From positions 8,096,463-8,160,462 of the forward strand of contig CM072895.1 of NCBI GenBank assembly GCA_037013685.1: 64,000 nt of DNA, given 5' to 3'. A program made the translations under genes and the position numbers. Source of the DNA: Acridotheres tristis. Its lineage: Eukaryota > Chordata > Aves > Passeriformes > Sturnidae. The notes beneath the pieces are model-generated. The model searched no databases. It was not told where the DNA came from and saw only the letters and a program-made list of their open reading frames with translations. Numbering within the stretch: position 1 is the stretch's first letter; the number at the start of each line of letters is the position of its first letter. Shown here in pieces: positions 10,601 to 25,600 of the stretch.

Positions 10601-13600
10601 AGGGGAAGGACGAATTCTGTTCAAGGTTCTTTCATTTTATTACTGTAAGATTTATAGCATTGCCAAGCCCCTTCTTTGGACTGATACCAGACCTGCCATC
10701 CTTCATCCATTTGGAGTGCAGAGCTCTCTTCCTTTATTTTTCCAGCTTTCATTCCAAAGATGGAAAAAAATCAGCATTTGAACTCTTTTTTTGAAGGGAT
10801 TAGTTTATTCAGTCCTTATTTCTAAATTAGAAAGTAAGGGACGCTTTAAGGAGACTTCGATTTTCATAGTTTTACTTTACTTCCCACAATAGGGTTTTCA
10901 GTTTTAGAGCACTAACACATTTCTCCTTGGATTTAACCAATTCCCTGCCCTGTTAAAGTTGCTTTCTCTGCCTCAGTTCCCTTCCCCTCTAGACTTGAAG
11001 ATGTTACCTTTTGGCCTGGATCCACCCATCCTGACGCTGCAATGAGGGCCTCATTGAAGAAAGCATTCCAGGAACAGTTTATGCTTTGCTAGTTGATAGG
11101 GATTTTCTGATGCAGGGTTACTGTTTAGGCTTTTCTTTCTTTGAGCGCTGCTGAGGCCAAATGTGTTCCCAGGCACTCTGAAATTCCTCAGCAGTTCACT
11201 TTTTTTCTAACTGCCCATTCAGCTTTGGGAGAAGCCTGGATGGGGAGAGATGCTGTCATGTGCCCTGGCTCTTGAGCCCTGTGCCTCAGAACCGTGAGGA
11301 GTTGACTGCCAAGATTTCTCCAAGTCTGATCTTTTCTTGGAGTTCAATTATTCCAGCCTGCTTTACTCTTTATCTTGAATCGCGGAATGCCAGGTTCTCT
11401 GTGAACAAAAGCAATTTTTCCTAATTTACATGTGTCTTTCAGAATATCCCTTCCTAAAGAGCAGAGGGAATCCATTCTTGTATTGTGCATTCCACCCTGC
11501 ATATTTTGTTACGAGTGTCTAATTATGTATGTTAAGTGCTAGTTCTCTGTAATTGATATCACTGAACCACTCATTGCATATCTAGGGAAAACAATAGACA
11601 CAACTTTATAACAAGCTGATCATAGCCACCTAGGGGAAGGTGTAATTTTTAACTTCTAGCAAGATTTAAATGACTGGGAGCAAAGTCCAGGCAAATGATT
11701 TGGATTGTCACAAAATGAAGCTCTGAGCTACAATGCTTTTAGGCTGCCCTTCTCTCTCTTCTGTAGCCTCAGGCACTGAGTTGCAGCTTGTCCATGTATT
11801 TGGTTCCTATCCTGGTTTTCTTCTGGCTCAAAATCACAGGTGTGATTTTGTTTTTTGCTGGATTATTCTTTTGTACATCTGCAACAGCAGACAGAGAATC
11901 CTAAGGAGAACTGCTGTAAATGCATGTTCATGTTTCTCCTACCCTTCCCCCAGTCTCCACTCTCTCCCTCCCACCCCTTCCCAAATTCCATTAATATTTA
12001 CAGAACAAGAGCCAGAACTCTAGCATTAATCTCAAATTCAGACTGATATTTTTCTGGCTCTATCTGCAGCTAATGCAGAAGACAACAGAGGTTAGAAATG
12101 CACTTAAAAAAAAGAACAAAAGGCCTTTTCATATTCAACACACTGGATGGATTGTGTTAGGTATAAAAAGCTTTCAAAGACCAGAGCATATGTAAAAAAA
12201 TATTATGTGTATTGTTGTTGGAAGGCAGAACATTTATTTGCTTACTGTCTACGTTGAAAGTTCCTGAGCTTTAACTCTATAAGTCGTTGTTTGTTCAAAT
12301 TTTGTGCGTGGAGAAGACAGCTCCTTTCTTCATCTTACTGGTTCATGTAGAGATAAGCAGTAAAACCAAAAAGTCAAATGAACGGAAAGAACTGTGTTGA
12401 TAGTTACATGCCAGCAATGTACAAACTAAGCATTTGTAAGGAGATGTATAAACAAACTTCAAAACCAGTGAAGTTTTGCAAACATACATTTCATAGGCAA
12501 ACTGAAATTCAATGGAGAGTGAAGAGAATGAACAGTTCAGATGCCTTGCATTTGTTTTCTTTGACCCCAAACTAAGTATTTTCTTTCATTTTCAGTGTTA
12601 AGTGCATAGAATGTGTTATTAGCCTTTATGAGTTGACTTTAAAAGCCAAAATCAAAGATAAATATTGCTGTTCTCCCAAATTGTTTTTGTTTTAATGTTG
12701 GTTTATTCACTGGAAAGCATTTGCTGACTTCTGTAGTCTGCACAGGCACTTACTCCTTTGTGACCCCTGTCCTTGATTGTTTTGAGGGTCGCTTTTCCCT
12801 GCAGTGGGGAGGATGGCTCGTGTCCCTGTCCAGTTTGTGTGGGGTTCTGGCTTCTGGTGCCCTCAAGGAGTTGTCAGCAGACAAGTTTGTTAACTGTGTC
12901 AAGTAATGGATTGTGTCCATCTGGTTGTGAGGCCAAGGGTTATTTCAGAGGACAGAAACTGATCTCAGTTCTTTAGATGAAGAAGGAGGTCATCTGCATA
13001 TCCTATGGAAGATGGTTTGGCAAAGCAGTCTGGAGAAGCTGGCTCTGCAGTATCCACGTGCTGCTCTTCCTCCAAGGAGTTGAGAGAACATATTTTAGCA
13101 AAGGATTCCTCAATCTATCTAATGCCTCAAAATACAAGAACACAGAAAATGTTGGTGGTTTTCCTTTTTTTTTGCCCTCTTCAATATGGATTCATTTATT
13201 CTTAAATTCCAAGAACATACCAACACCCATCAGTCTGTCCTTCAGTCTGGAAGTTTGTGTTATTTGTTTTTTTGGGAAGGGCTCCCTTATTTTCTTCACA
13301 TGTCTCTGGCATTAGAATTGGCTTATCTCACTTTTCTGATGAACCTACATTTTCCAAATAAATGAAAACATAGGGGTTTATTTTTCAAAACTGAAACAGT
13401 TAGATTGCCTTTTTGTTTTACTGGGATAAGCATCCACAGTGCTCTGGGGAATGGAGAATGATCTAAAATAAGCCTAGCTGGTTTTTGTTGTTTATCTGTT
13501 TCTTTTTGCATCTGTCTTAGTATTTATTGCTACCATCTGCATTTCATTTCAGGTTGTCTAATGTCTCATTCTGCATGTTCTTTGCCTATTCTTTTTACAT

Positions 13601-16600
13601 AGCCTTGGGCTGTAATATCACCATTTGCCTACAAGAGATCCATTTCTATCTGTAACAAAATGAATTGCATTCATCTGTGTAATTCATTTCTAATGAATGC
13701 CTTGCTCCTCATTAAACAGTGATTTACCTTTGTTTCCCTTTCCTACACTGTCAACACGAACCATTTTGAGGTCCTGTGGAGAGATGCTAATTTGAGAAAG
13801 CAAAAGTCAATGCAGCTAAGCACTCACGGGGGCCATCCACCTTGGCACTTTCAAAAATATTCATGGGACACTTTGCAGAATAAGTTTGCAGGTGGATAAG
13901 AAGACTCAAAGTATTTTCCTGTTCATAAACTCTCAGTGTATGAAGGCAATGCTTGATAGTTTAAATGCAATTCTCCTTGACACTATCAGGAAGAAGTGCA
14001 TCTTCTCAGACCTTTTGCATTGTGCAAGAATTTTACCAATCACAGGCACATTTTGGGAGACTCTTCTCTTGGTTCACTGTCCCCTCCCTACCTTTTAAGG
14101 AATATTAAAATATTTTGAATGCATTTTCAGATTAATATTTTTTAATACCTAATTTTGAGATATGTCAAAATGTTACAGACTTGAAAACACTTTATTTAAA
14201 TTTTTAATAAGATGCAAAAATTCATGTAGGTATTTATTGGCTTTGCCAGTACTGTCTAAAGGAAAAACATGACTACCATTAATTCATGAAATAGGGATTG
14301 TGTAGTAATTTTGTTACAGATTTGGTTCTTCTGCAACTTTTGTGTAATGCAATTTGAAGCTCTCCAGCAACATTCCCTTTTCCAGCCCTGCACTTTGCAG
14401 AACAGCAGAATCTGCCATGTGTGCAAATAGATCTGTGCTGCTGACAGATGATGGTTAAAGTAGAAGATGAATTATCAAGTTTATTTTCACTTTAACCCTA
14501 AGCAGAGTTTGAACTGCAGCAAAGGGTTATGAATATGAAAGTACCGTTGGTAAATATAATTTAAAGCAATACAGGAAGTTTTATTTAAAGCCTCTTCAGC
14601 TCTAACTTTGGTGATAGTACAAGCCACTCATCAACACTTTTGATTGCTTGAATTTAGCTTGGCATTTTTCAGTATTTATTCATGTTGTTGGGCCAGACTG
14701 ATCCCCGGTTGAAACTTTAGAATTGTTAGTGGGTATCGGTGGATTTACACCATGGACTAATTTGATCATGGTATTATGAGGGAATTGGAGCTTGGGAGGT
14801 TGGGTTTTTAACTGGTCTTGCCTAAGTCGTGTAGTATTTGGAAGTAAGAACACTGATTAATGTAACAAAACCTTATTTTTAATATACATTTTAGAGGACA
14901 AAACTGACCTTGAGAACAGTGTGATGCAGAAGAAAATTAAAATCCCCAAACTCTCTCTCAATCACATAGAAGAAGCTGGGGAGGTTACAGATTATGGGGA
15001 AGAAGATGTGGAGCTTAGACACAGTAAGGTACTGAAGTCTTTCTGGTTTTTTTTTTCCCCTCCTTTCCTTTTTTAATCTTTTTTGTAAGTGCTTGCGGCA
15101 CATACAGCATCCTAGCTTAAGAATTCCAGACTTGCTTTTGATCCCCTTAAAAGAGTGTGCTTGGTGAAATTGGGTCACATTGTGTGTGGGGGTGGGGTTT
15201 GGGTTTTCAAAACTTCATTTAAGTGCAATCAGACGTTTTCCCGTGTATACTGTCCACACAACAGACAATGCAACAATGCTCTTCCACTTTGGCCCAGAAT
15301 GCCTTAAAAGTCACCAGTACCTGGCTGTACCAGCTGTTCTTGGTGGCACTTGTGGCATTTTGCTCACAACTTGTTTGGAATTGGGAGGGGTGCTCTGAGA
15401 CTGCCCAGCTACAGCAGTGACTGAGAAGAATTGACAGGTCTGGATCACTCCATTATAATTCCCAGTTGCCTTTTTAGGTTCAAATGACAGAAACCCACTA
15501 TGGAAATGTATTTATTTTTTTATATCAAATTATTTATTTAAAAGTCTGCCAACCTTCAAAATAAGATATTGCTCTGGCTTTTTATGTGTTTTGTAGCTGC
15601 AGAAGTGACATTTCTTTGTGGGGGACAGCTTTTTTTTTAATTGTTAATTTTTTTTTAGAACATGAATGTAGCAGGTGTAACATCAAATAATTTTGTTTTC
15701 TGCCACATTACTCATGGATATTGTGGTATAGGAATTTGATAGTGTCAGCTTCTCACCCCTAATTTATGAACTGCATTTGCTTTCCTTGCAGTTGCTTGGA
15801 AATTCAAATGCCTTTTCCTATTTGGCCAGTAAAACTTAGTGACTTTACCTGTACTGTCACATATTAATCCCACTGTCCAGGCCCCAAGAAAGTGATGTGA
15901 TTTAATTTGTAGGGTTTGTGCAGATGACTGAAGGTAAAATTCCACTGAGAGTTCTCAGGACCTGAAGCCTCTGCAATGCAGTACTAATGTAGAAGGAATC
16001 AGTTGATAAGGAAGATGAGGCTGGATGATATATTCTGTCTCCAGCTTCAGTGTTTTCAAATCCCTTTCAGTGTTTGCTGATAGTGTTAACTCAGTCACCT
16101 GCATCAGGCAGTTGGATGAACGTGTTGTAGGGAGAGTCAGAGGAGGTTTTGTCTCCCAAAGTGTGGGAAGGACGAGCCCTCAGTTCACAGAACAGCTTTG
16201 TGCTGTGCTGCTTTCACCTCTGTTGTCGTCACAGGTGACAAGTGGAGTACACAGTTGGTTCTTTCTTTTGCTTATCAGAAAATCAATTGCTGTCAGAAAT
16301 CTGAATGTTAAGGGTAAACTTTAAAGAAAAAGAGATGTAGATCCACTTTTTAAAAAAAAATTAATGATACAGAATCAAATGACCTATATACACTGCCTTT
16401 GTAAGTGCACAAATTTGCACAAATGCAGGAAGGCCTTTAACTGCCTCAGAAGTTTGTACATGCATGTAACTGAGTTACAATTGCATGTTGCTTATGCTGT
16501 ATGTTATGTCCATAAGAACCTGTTAGGCAAAATATTTTTGCAGACTGGCTTTGTCTTAGTTTTTTGGAAAACAAGAATATTAGCAGTTCCCGAGACTGTA

Positions 16601-19600
16601 GAATTTTGATTTTATTACGTCTTAACTGCTTTCCTAATTTATTTATTTTTTTATTGTAACGTGCAGAGACAAGATGGGAGGAAACAAAGTGAAGGTACAC
16701 ACAAAAGCATTGAAGCAGTTGTTGCTCGCCTTGAAAAACAGAACGGGATGAGTCTCAGTAATACTTCCAGCCCTGAGGAGGCTTTTATGGAGGCTACAGA
16801 AGGCATGAACAATATGGACGATGCTGTAGTTCCTCGGATTCTCTATGAGGAATTGCTGAGGAGTTACCAGCAGCAACAGGAAGAAATGAGACACATTCAA
16901 CAGGAGCTAGAGAGAACGCGGAGACAGCTTGTGCAACAGGCAAAGAAGCTAAAGGAGTATGGGGCACTCGTGTCAGAAATGAAAGAGCTCAGAGACTTGA
17001 ACAGGAGGCTCCAGGATGTACTGCTGCTAAGACTAGGTAGTGGTAAGTGCCGGACTTAAGTGGGACTAGTTTGAATGAATTTTGCAGGTGTGATCAGTAG
17101 TAATGGAAATGTATTTGAAGAATAGCGGTGGTTGTTAAACTGGACATTGAATGTTAAAAGGGTTTTCTGCTGTGGCTGTACAATATGTGTCGAATTTGTA
17201 TGCTATGTACGTCTGGGGTTTTCTTTAAAAACTGGAGGTCTTTGTGCTGGTATGGCTGAATCAGAGTTCCATTTTAAGCAGCTGTATTATAAAGAGTCTC
17301 CGACCTTCCAATATATGCTAAAAAAGTTAATAAAGCATCATCTGCAAAATATACCAATATGTTCCAGTTTAAAAAAAAAAAAAGAAAGTAAAGAAAAGGC
17401 ACTGGAATGAAGAGCTGGGCTAAAACGAATTTATCCTTTGCAGTTAGGGATTTTGTTTATTGTTATGTGACTATGTTACCTTCCATTTTCTGATCCCTCT
17501 TCTCATTAGTAGCTTATTAGAATGTGATATATTCCTGAAGTTTTAGCAGTGGCTTTAAGCAGCCATGCTACTTGAAAAACAATGAATTGTTAAAGCATCA
17601 TTAAAAAACTTTATATTAGTGTCCCGTTTATCAACACTTGTTGCAAAATGCAGGCTTTTGTAATCTGGATTTCAGTTTTAAATATCTTGGGTCAATTGCT
17701 CCTTTGTTTGGGATTATAACAATTATTTAAGCATTATGTTGGAATAAATGGGAAAAAAGACAAAATAAAAAGTTCATCCTTTTCATTGAAGATGGTACCC
17801 TTGGAATACCTTCAAAAATTTGACTAATTACATTTATTTGCGATTAGAGTGCGGTACTGCTGTGTTGAAGATTTGCTTGGTGACTGAAACTTGGTTGAAA
17901 TCTATGCATCCAAACTTAGCATGCCATTCTTATGTCTGCCTTTGTGTATCTGGAAACTTAATTTTTTTGCATGTCAATTGGAAATTGGCTCTTCTCCTGG
18001 ACTGGAACGAGTGCATGCAATTTGCATGTGGGTCTGAGTTACCCTCACGTACAGAGCTGGACCTGGGAGAGCATGTGCCTGTGCTGTAGCATGTGTTCAG
18101 GTGTGCCCACACCCTTGGAGCCAGGTTCTTGGAGTGTCCCACAACCTAAACTGGGTGTCTGATTGTGAATGCTCACCATTGTTACACTGTGCATAATTAA
18201 AGTGTTGTTACTTACCATAAGCATTCTAGTTAACTTTCTAAATAAAACTAAATAGGCAAGGTTGCTGCAGCCTGAAAAACACGATGTGGTTGGCAGGAGA
18301 TTCCACTGAGCTTTCTAAAATTTTCCTTGGATGGAAAGATGTTTCTTCATCTGCAAGTAGTTAGCTGGAATTTATGGGAATGGAGCACGAGCCAGATGTT
18401 GGTAGGCAATGGGGCTGAACAGCGTAAAGTACCAATTTAGTTGGTAGACTTGACAGCAGTTGGAGTGGTGAGACCAGCAGTGAAATGAAGACAGCTACTG
18501 AATTCTGTCTCTTTTCTTTCACTTTAAGAAAAAGAAGATGCATTTTTTTGCTTCAGCCAAATAAAGAAACCTTTGGAGAAAAAGGGAAACAAAAATATAA
18601 AGAGGAAAAGAAACCTTGGGAAAAAAATATACTGAATCTTCTCTAAATATTGGGCATTAATTTCTCTTGTATGTATCAGTCTGACAACTGAAAACAAATC
18701 TCAGTTACATTGGAGACAAGTTCTTTAAATTTAATCACACACCTGGAAAAATATCAGCTATATGACACTTCCCAAAAGAATCCCTTATTACTACTTGTAA
18801 GGAACATTGGATGGTAAAAGTAGAATTTGGCCATGCTGGCTTTGTCCTTCACAGGGTTTGTACTTCTTAAGACTCAGTGTATTAACTGTTGCTTACTCTG
18901 TTGTTTTTCCTTTTAGCCTCATTCACAGCAGAGAAATAACCATGTTCTAGAAAGATCAATACAAAACTTATGAATAATTAGCAAGGGAGACATCTTCAGC
19001 ATCTTCTAAATTAGAGAATCTGATGACAGTATGAAAAAGTACTACTTTTAATCAAGAATAGATACGTAAAGACTTTTTTAGTCTTTAATTTTCCATCTTT
19101 AAATGAGGTATGTTTGGGTATGTGAATAATCTCTGAAAATTGTTCTGAAAATAAATTACATCCTGAATTCATCTGCAGTTGCAGTGATCTCTTAAACCTA
19201 GAGTTTCAAATTACATGTAATTTATGTTACACTGCACTTCTAGCAAGCTGGACTTAATGCAAACTAATTGCATTTCTGTTTCACCTTAGAGACTTGTGAT
19301 TTCTTTGCATGAGATGACAGCTGGTTTGTGCTGATGAATTGCAGCTGTGGGAAATGCGTGCCTGTTGCCATTTTAAACTTGCAGATCAAATATAGAACAG
19401 CCTCTTGAGCTAACGTGCAGTCAAGTAGTCAGTCTCCTAATTTCCCATCAACGTGTTGAATTCAGTGAGGAGCTGGAAGTCAGCATATTGAACTTGAGAC
19501 TTAGGCCTTCAGCTCTGCTACTGAACAGGAGCCACTTTTGTGGCAGGAGTGAGGAGGTTCGTCTTCCTCATGGTGACACCAAATTGCTCTTTGTCACAAA

Positions 19601-22600
19601 AGAGCCTTGGGGGCAGCTGTGGCAAATGGCAGGTACTGGAATCAGTACTGATCCATAGAAAAATGCTTGATACCATCTTTATGATTTTAGGATATTATTT
19701 CCCAGCACATCCCTTTGCAGAGGAGGCAGGCGTTTCACCAGGGCTCTAGGGACCAGAGCAGTGGAAAAATGTGATGAGTATTGTGGAAAAGGTTATGGTG
19801 TCCCTCTCGAGCTCCTGGAATAATGTGTGCAGCCTCTTGCCTTGCCCACCTGGGGAAGTGGAAGCCCTGCAATTGCAGGCCTTTGCAGTTAGTTTTGTTG
19901 CACCTGAAAACACACCTAATTGGGCCTCTTTTTATCAATAGAGAGTAAGATAATTTAAAGAATTAAATAACTGACTCTCCCCTGTAGGGACTTTAAATAG
20001 CCCTTGGATTGCAAAAGAAGAATTTCAATAACTTCTTAAAAAAACAGCTGTCTCCTGGGGAAAATCTGTGCAGTTTCCTGTGGCTGGAAATATGATCAGA
20101 AGTACTGAAGTTGTGCAGGGATAATACTTGGGTGTTTTTAGCTCCCTGATAATTTCTTCATTTTCATGTTATATTGCTGAGAATTAGTGTTGCTCCAAAG
20201 TCAGGACATATATTCACGTTCATTCAGAAACATTGATTCATCAGCACGTGCACACACACCCCCAAGGTTTTATTTTTAATCCCAGTTTAATTTCAGTGAT
20301 CCAGTTTACAGTGTCTTGGGACTGACACCAGAGTAGTGAGAATGAAGTGGGATTTGTGTCAGGAGTTACTGTTTTTCAGCTTTTCTAGATTTGTTTGGCA
20401 TTTTGATATTTAAAAAAAAAAAGAAAGGCCCAAGGTTTCTATCAGAAAGTACAATATTACCACTTCTTAGACTTGTGTTGTTTTGTTTCAGATTCTGATA
20501 GATCATGTGCAAAAACTTACTGCTTACAAATTTTCCACTTTATCAGTCAATTTATTTTTACATTCTTACTAATTTTAGGAGTAGCTGTAGCCTAAGATGC
20601 ATTTTTGAGGAAAAGGGATGGTAAAGGTATCTCTTCATTCTGATTTTTATTTGCTGGCCTCTCTGATATTATAAAAAAACTGCAGTCAGACGGAGAAAGA
20701 TTTTGCAATAAAACATGTTTCCTTCTTGCATTCCGAAAATCGTCTTTTTTTTTTTTTTCCCTGATCCTTATTACTAAGTGCTGTCATTGTTAAGTCTTTA
20801 GATAGAGGTATATATTTTTATATGTCCCATCCATCATCTTCAAAATAAGCTGCAGAGGGGGGAACTTGGAGCGTGGTGAATATGGGGCACACCACTCTGT
20901 TGGCAGGCAGGCAGGAGTGCAGGTTGCATGACCAGTTCACAGCGTGCAGGGTTGAAAATGCAGAGAGTTGTTGTGGAGACTGCCTGGTCAGAGGCAGGTT
21001 TCTGTTTGGGAATCAAAAATCAGAATATAAAAAAGGAATTTTAAAGGCTTTCTTTTGGTGACTTCTAAGTGAGTAGTGAAGCATGAATTGGAGCAGAGGT
21101 ATTCTGACCTGTGAAAGCTGTGGTTGTTGTGGACTTTAATCAGCTTTTTCCTTGGGGAAGCTCCAGAAACCAAATTCCAGCTGTGTCAATATATGGCTAA
21201 AAACAGTAAAAGACTTCTAAGTAGGGACTAGTAAAAGGGAAATAAACGTTTCCTGCTAGGAAGAAGGTGGTTATACTTAGGTGTCTTCCTCGAAGTGACT
21301 TTCAAAGTGTGAGAAAATAGACCTTTGCTGAAGAATGTTTTCTTAAAGTAACAGCTTCAGAAACGACTTATTAAGGTCACACTGGCAATTACATCTCTGC
21401 ATCTGCTTGTTCAGTTGTGCCCATGCTGCGGGCCGCCTTTGGGTGCTTTAACCTGTCCAGGTCTTCCCCCAGTCTGAATCAGCTTTACAGGCTCAAGTTT
21501 AGGAAGTTCAGTTTGTCTTGGCTGCACCGTTGTATATTCATGGTAGTAGAGGTGCTTACTAAGATCACAATGAAATTATAATGCAAATGGGATGTTCTGT
21601 GATTTCTCTTTTTGTGCCATGCTTGCATTGGGGCTGGCTCTTAAGACCCTCTTTTTGGTGGCACTGCAGTGTAGGATTGTCTGAGTTGCCAAGACAACTT
21701 TTAGTCATTGGTGAGCGTGGAGTGGCAGCCAGCTGAGAACATTTAGCTGGCTATGTAGGTGTAGAATAAGCTATAGGATAAATGTCAAATGCTGACAACG
21801 GAGGAAGCACTGCTATCACTGTATAATAATCCCTAAATGAAACTGCACAAAGTAGGAGGGATGAATGCTGTGCTTGTTCCAGGCACAGGAACTATTTAAG
21901 ATGCGTGACTAAGACCTGAGCTGTGGTGCCAGCGTGACTTGCAGAGTTGGATCAGTTCAGGGCTGGGTCCCTGTGCACAAGCACTGAGCAGGGAGCTGAA
22001 GGGTGATCTGATGATTGGGTTGTCACTGGCTGAAGATGTCAGGGTTGGGCTGCAGAGTGGTGCAGTGCTCTCAGCACCAGCCTGGTACAATCTGGCACTG
22101 ACAAGTGGGCGAGTTTATCCTTAGAGTTCTGGACGTGGGGTATTTCCATGGTGTCCAGTCTTAGCTGGCAACCTTGCTGTGCTGTGGAGCCACCAGCCCT
22201 GCATGGAACTTCAGTGCCTGCTGGAGCTTCTTGGGATCCTAGAGCCACACATCAAGGGACCCTGATATGCTTGGGGCCATAGCCTAGACTTCTGGTGGAA
22301 CCCCTGCAATGAATGGAGTCATGAAATCCAGTTCACAAATTATTTTTAGTTTGTTCTTCTGTCCTTTTAGGAACATTTTATAACTTGGATCTGGAAAAGA
22401 AAAGTTGATGACTGACAAAATAATTATCCCCCTTTTAAGTCTCAAACATATGTTTAGTAGTATTCCATTGTTTAATTTGTGCATAATTTTTGTTGATTGC
22501 ATTAAAAATAAAAATCAGTGTTGGATGGATTGGACAATCAAAATTCTAATTTATGTGGGGTTTTTCTAACCTTTGATGTTCTTTCTGTGCATGATACTTC

Positions 22601-25600
22601 ACCATAAGGAGCCTGTTTCCTTCATAGCATTTCTGCAGATCCTCATTATTTTTATACACCTCTGTTATATCTCAAGAGATTTTGGATTTCTATAAAATTT
22701 GTAATTCTGTGTGGATAATTTATGTAATTATCACAGTAAATTATGCAGGTTCCTATGCAACTATATAGCAATTCTTATTTGAAGAATTACTATTGTTGCT
22801 TTTGGTTTATAATTTCAGTGTCATTTTAACATCATTTCCTTAGTGTGTGTCGAAGAAATCTTACCCAGATCTGTAATTGTCCTTATGCTTTAGGAATAAA
22901 ATTAAGCACTTAAATTAAAATTAAACATTTTAATGTTTATAAAGCAGGAAAACTTACCCTGCTTTTAGTTATTGATGTTCAGAAGTAACATTTTGGTTTA
23001 GATTACTTCTAACTTTAAAATGAACATGATTAATATGTTATTTTATGCTAATCATGGGTGATGAAGGGATTGATTTAATATTCTCTGGGATAGCAGACAG
23101 CTCTCTTTTCTTAACTGTCTAGGACCTGCCATTGAGGTTGAAAAAGTAAAACCTGAATCAATTGAGCCTGAACCTGAGGTACAGAAGACCTTCAGTGAGG
23201 AAGCAAATACATCAACGTACTACCCTGCCCCTGTTCCAGTAATGGACAAGTATATTCTCGAGAATGGAAAGGTATTTCATATTAAATATAGCATGAGTAA
23301 TTTTTCAATGTCCATCTGGTGATGTTCTTGTGGAATTTTCATGATTGTAGGGGTTTTGCATGGTGGCAGCTTGTACGAGCTTCCTCAGTTTTCATGAAGG
23401 TGTGCTGTTGTTATGCTGAGAATTGTGAAGTTACACAGATATGAAGAGCATAGAAAAATGGTGAGATCATTGAATGCTGTGCAGCATGAGGAATATAGTT
23501 ATTAAATATGCATGCACAGGCAAATTGACATAGTCTTCAGTTAGTGACATCCATAAATACACCAAATATTGACCAAGATCAGTAACCCACATTATATTAC
23601 ATGAATCTACTTAACCAAAACCACTTCTTCCTAAAAGTTTTTTAGTGCTTATAATGTGCTGTAGTCATATTGCAGAGAAGCCCTCATGTTTGGGTTGGAG
23701 TGCAGGAGGTCGTTATGAACCCTGGAAGGAAAATGGGCTCCCTTGATGCTGGTAGGAGCATTGCCACTGAATTGAGCTGATGTAGTGCTACTTTCCAGAG
23801 ACTTTGTCAGGTTGCTGAAATACCATCTAGCTCTAGTTTTCCAGAACCTGACTGGGAGTTTCTCAGGTTTTGGTGGTTTTAACACATTGACTGCTCATCT
23901 ACCTAGGCCTGCTTTTACAGCTGTTTTCATTATCATTAAATAAATGTGATGTTTCTTAAACAAAACTGTAAGTCCTTCAGAATTCCCTGTGCAGATCCCG
24001 TTTCTTGATGTATATAGATGCATTTGGTACTCTAATCTGAGAACACTTAGGGGGGAAACATCGTTCCATCTTTGTCATTCAGTGGAATTATTGATGGAAT
24101 ATAGGATGAAACTGCATTTTCAGATTTGTGCTAAAAGATTGACTGCACAATGTCTGTCCCTCTTGAAGATTAATTCAGCATATCATTGAGGACAGAATGT
24201 ACATGAAAAATAGTAGAATCTTGACAGTTTGACAGGTGTTTGGTTCAGATAGCTTTTCTTGCCTAATGTATTTAAATATGTCATTTGCTTGATTATTTTG
24301 TATAAATTTGTGCAGTGAGTACTTAGGGTGTATTACTGTGCGAGTTTTCTTTACCTCATTGTCTTCCACTTAAGGTCTGTGGGATAGGGCACATCCTTTA
24401 GTATTTGTGTACAGCTTTTCCTGCACCCTTTTTTCATCTGTCAGCTTCTTGGCACTTCTTTTGCTGATATTTTCTGTCTTTACAGATATTAGTATCTCTT
24501 TAATTTTCCTTTTGTGATTTTGGTTCTCGGTTTGCCTATTTACCGGGTCTACAGCCAGCTCAGATGCCAAAAATGTGAACTAATAATGTGTTTGGAGTGT
24601 TAGAGGGTAGTTTTCTTCGATTTTCCTTATTTGTGGCTTTATTTCAGTATTCCTTTATTGATATGCACCACTAGTGTAGTTGAAATATTTTTTTACAAAT
24701 CTTACCCTTTGTGGCACCAGATTTGATCTTAGTAGGATTCTTTCAAAGCAGATAAATCTCTTCCCTCCAGAGGGAAAACCGAGTCACTGAAAAGAGCCTA
24801 TGGAATTCATTTAAAAAAAAGGAAGAAGAAGAAAGAAAGAAAAAAAAAGAGTTCATCTTCTGAGACACATTTTAGATCTATTGCAGATGTTAGCACAGCC
24901 ACGCTGGTGAGCGTTGCTTTGAATTCGCTGCTGTCTCTGTTGCATTGTGCTTGAAGGTTGATCCTGCAGTTGCTGAAATTGGGAGTAAATTTCCCATTGA
25001 TTTCATCAAGACAAGAGTCTGGCTCATGGGGCAGCTCTTCCAGCAAGAAGGGAATGTATTCTGAGTGTGGAGTACAGTAAGCTTCCCAGAGCTTTGGGAT
25101 TGATAGGAAACAGTACCGGGCCTGTTGTAGAGAGGTAAACTGAGACACGGGCACATGGAATTCCTCACCGTAACAGTGCTAGAAATAGAAAAAGGGAGAC
25201 GTAAGATTGCTGTGGCTGTGGCTGTCTGTCACATAGTTGCTGTTGCCATAGGTGTTTCATACCAGCAATTGCTTTTTTAATAAATGGATCATGTTAAGAG
25301 ATGATCTGTCTGAAGCATAAATATTAAAAATACTTCTTGTAACTTGTTCTTTTCTTTTGAGTAACTTCAAGCTAATGAATAATGTAGTAGCTTGAGAAAT
25401 TAAATAATCTTTGGCAAAGGAAAACCCTAATTTTGGCAGAGAGGAATTGAATTTTTGATCAAATACAACAGTCCCTACAACTAATGTAACACAGACACCC
25501 AAAATTTGCTATGTCACAACATTTCTAATCTTAGTTATTTTCTAGGTAACTTTCAGACATTTTCTTGGAGAACTTTCCAAGATCTAATCAGAAATAACTG

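Larger units (their letters stand above)
1474..14894 (+). other. BEND5: BEND5 intron 1 (13.4 kb)
   Basis: The intron runs from GTGAGG to a TTTTAG acceptor. Its first 200 bases belong to the CpG island and hold a GGGCC array and a G-run tract. An A15-type run lies near 1733. From about 1,750 to 5,700 it is AT-rich and I see only T-rich tracts (for example 5446-5478). A GC-rich block with a long minus-strand open frame lies at 5741-6373. A pyrimidine-rich domain with an AATAAA signal and A25 run lies at about 8850-9753. From about 10,100 to 14,890 I see no recognisable gene, RNA or repeat. Confidence 0.9.
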
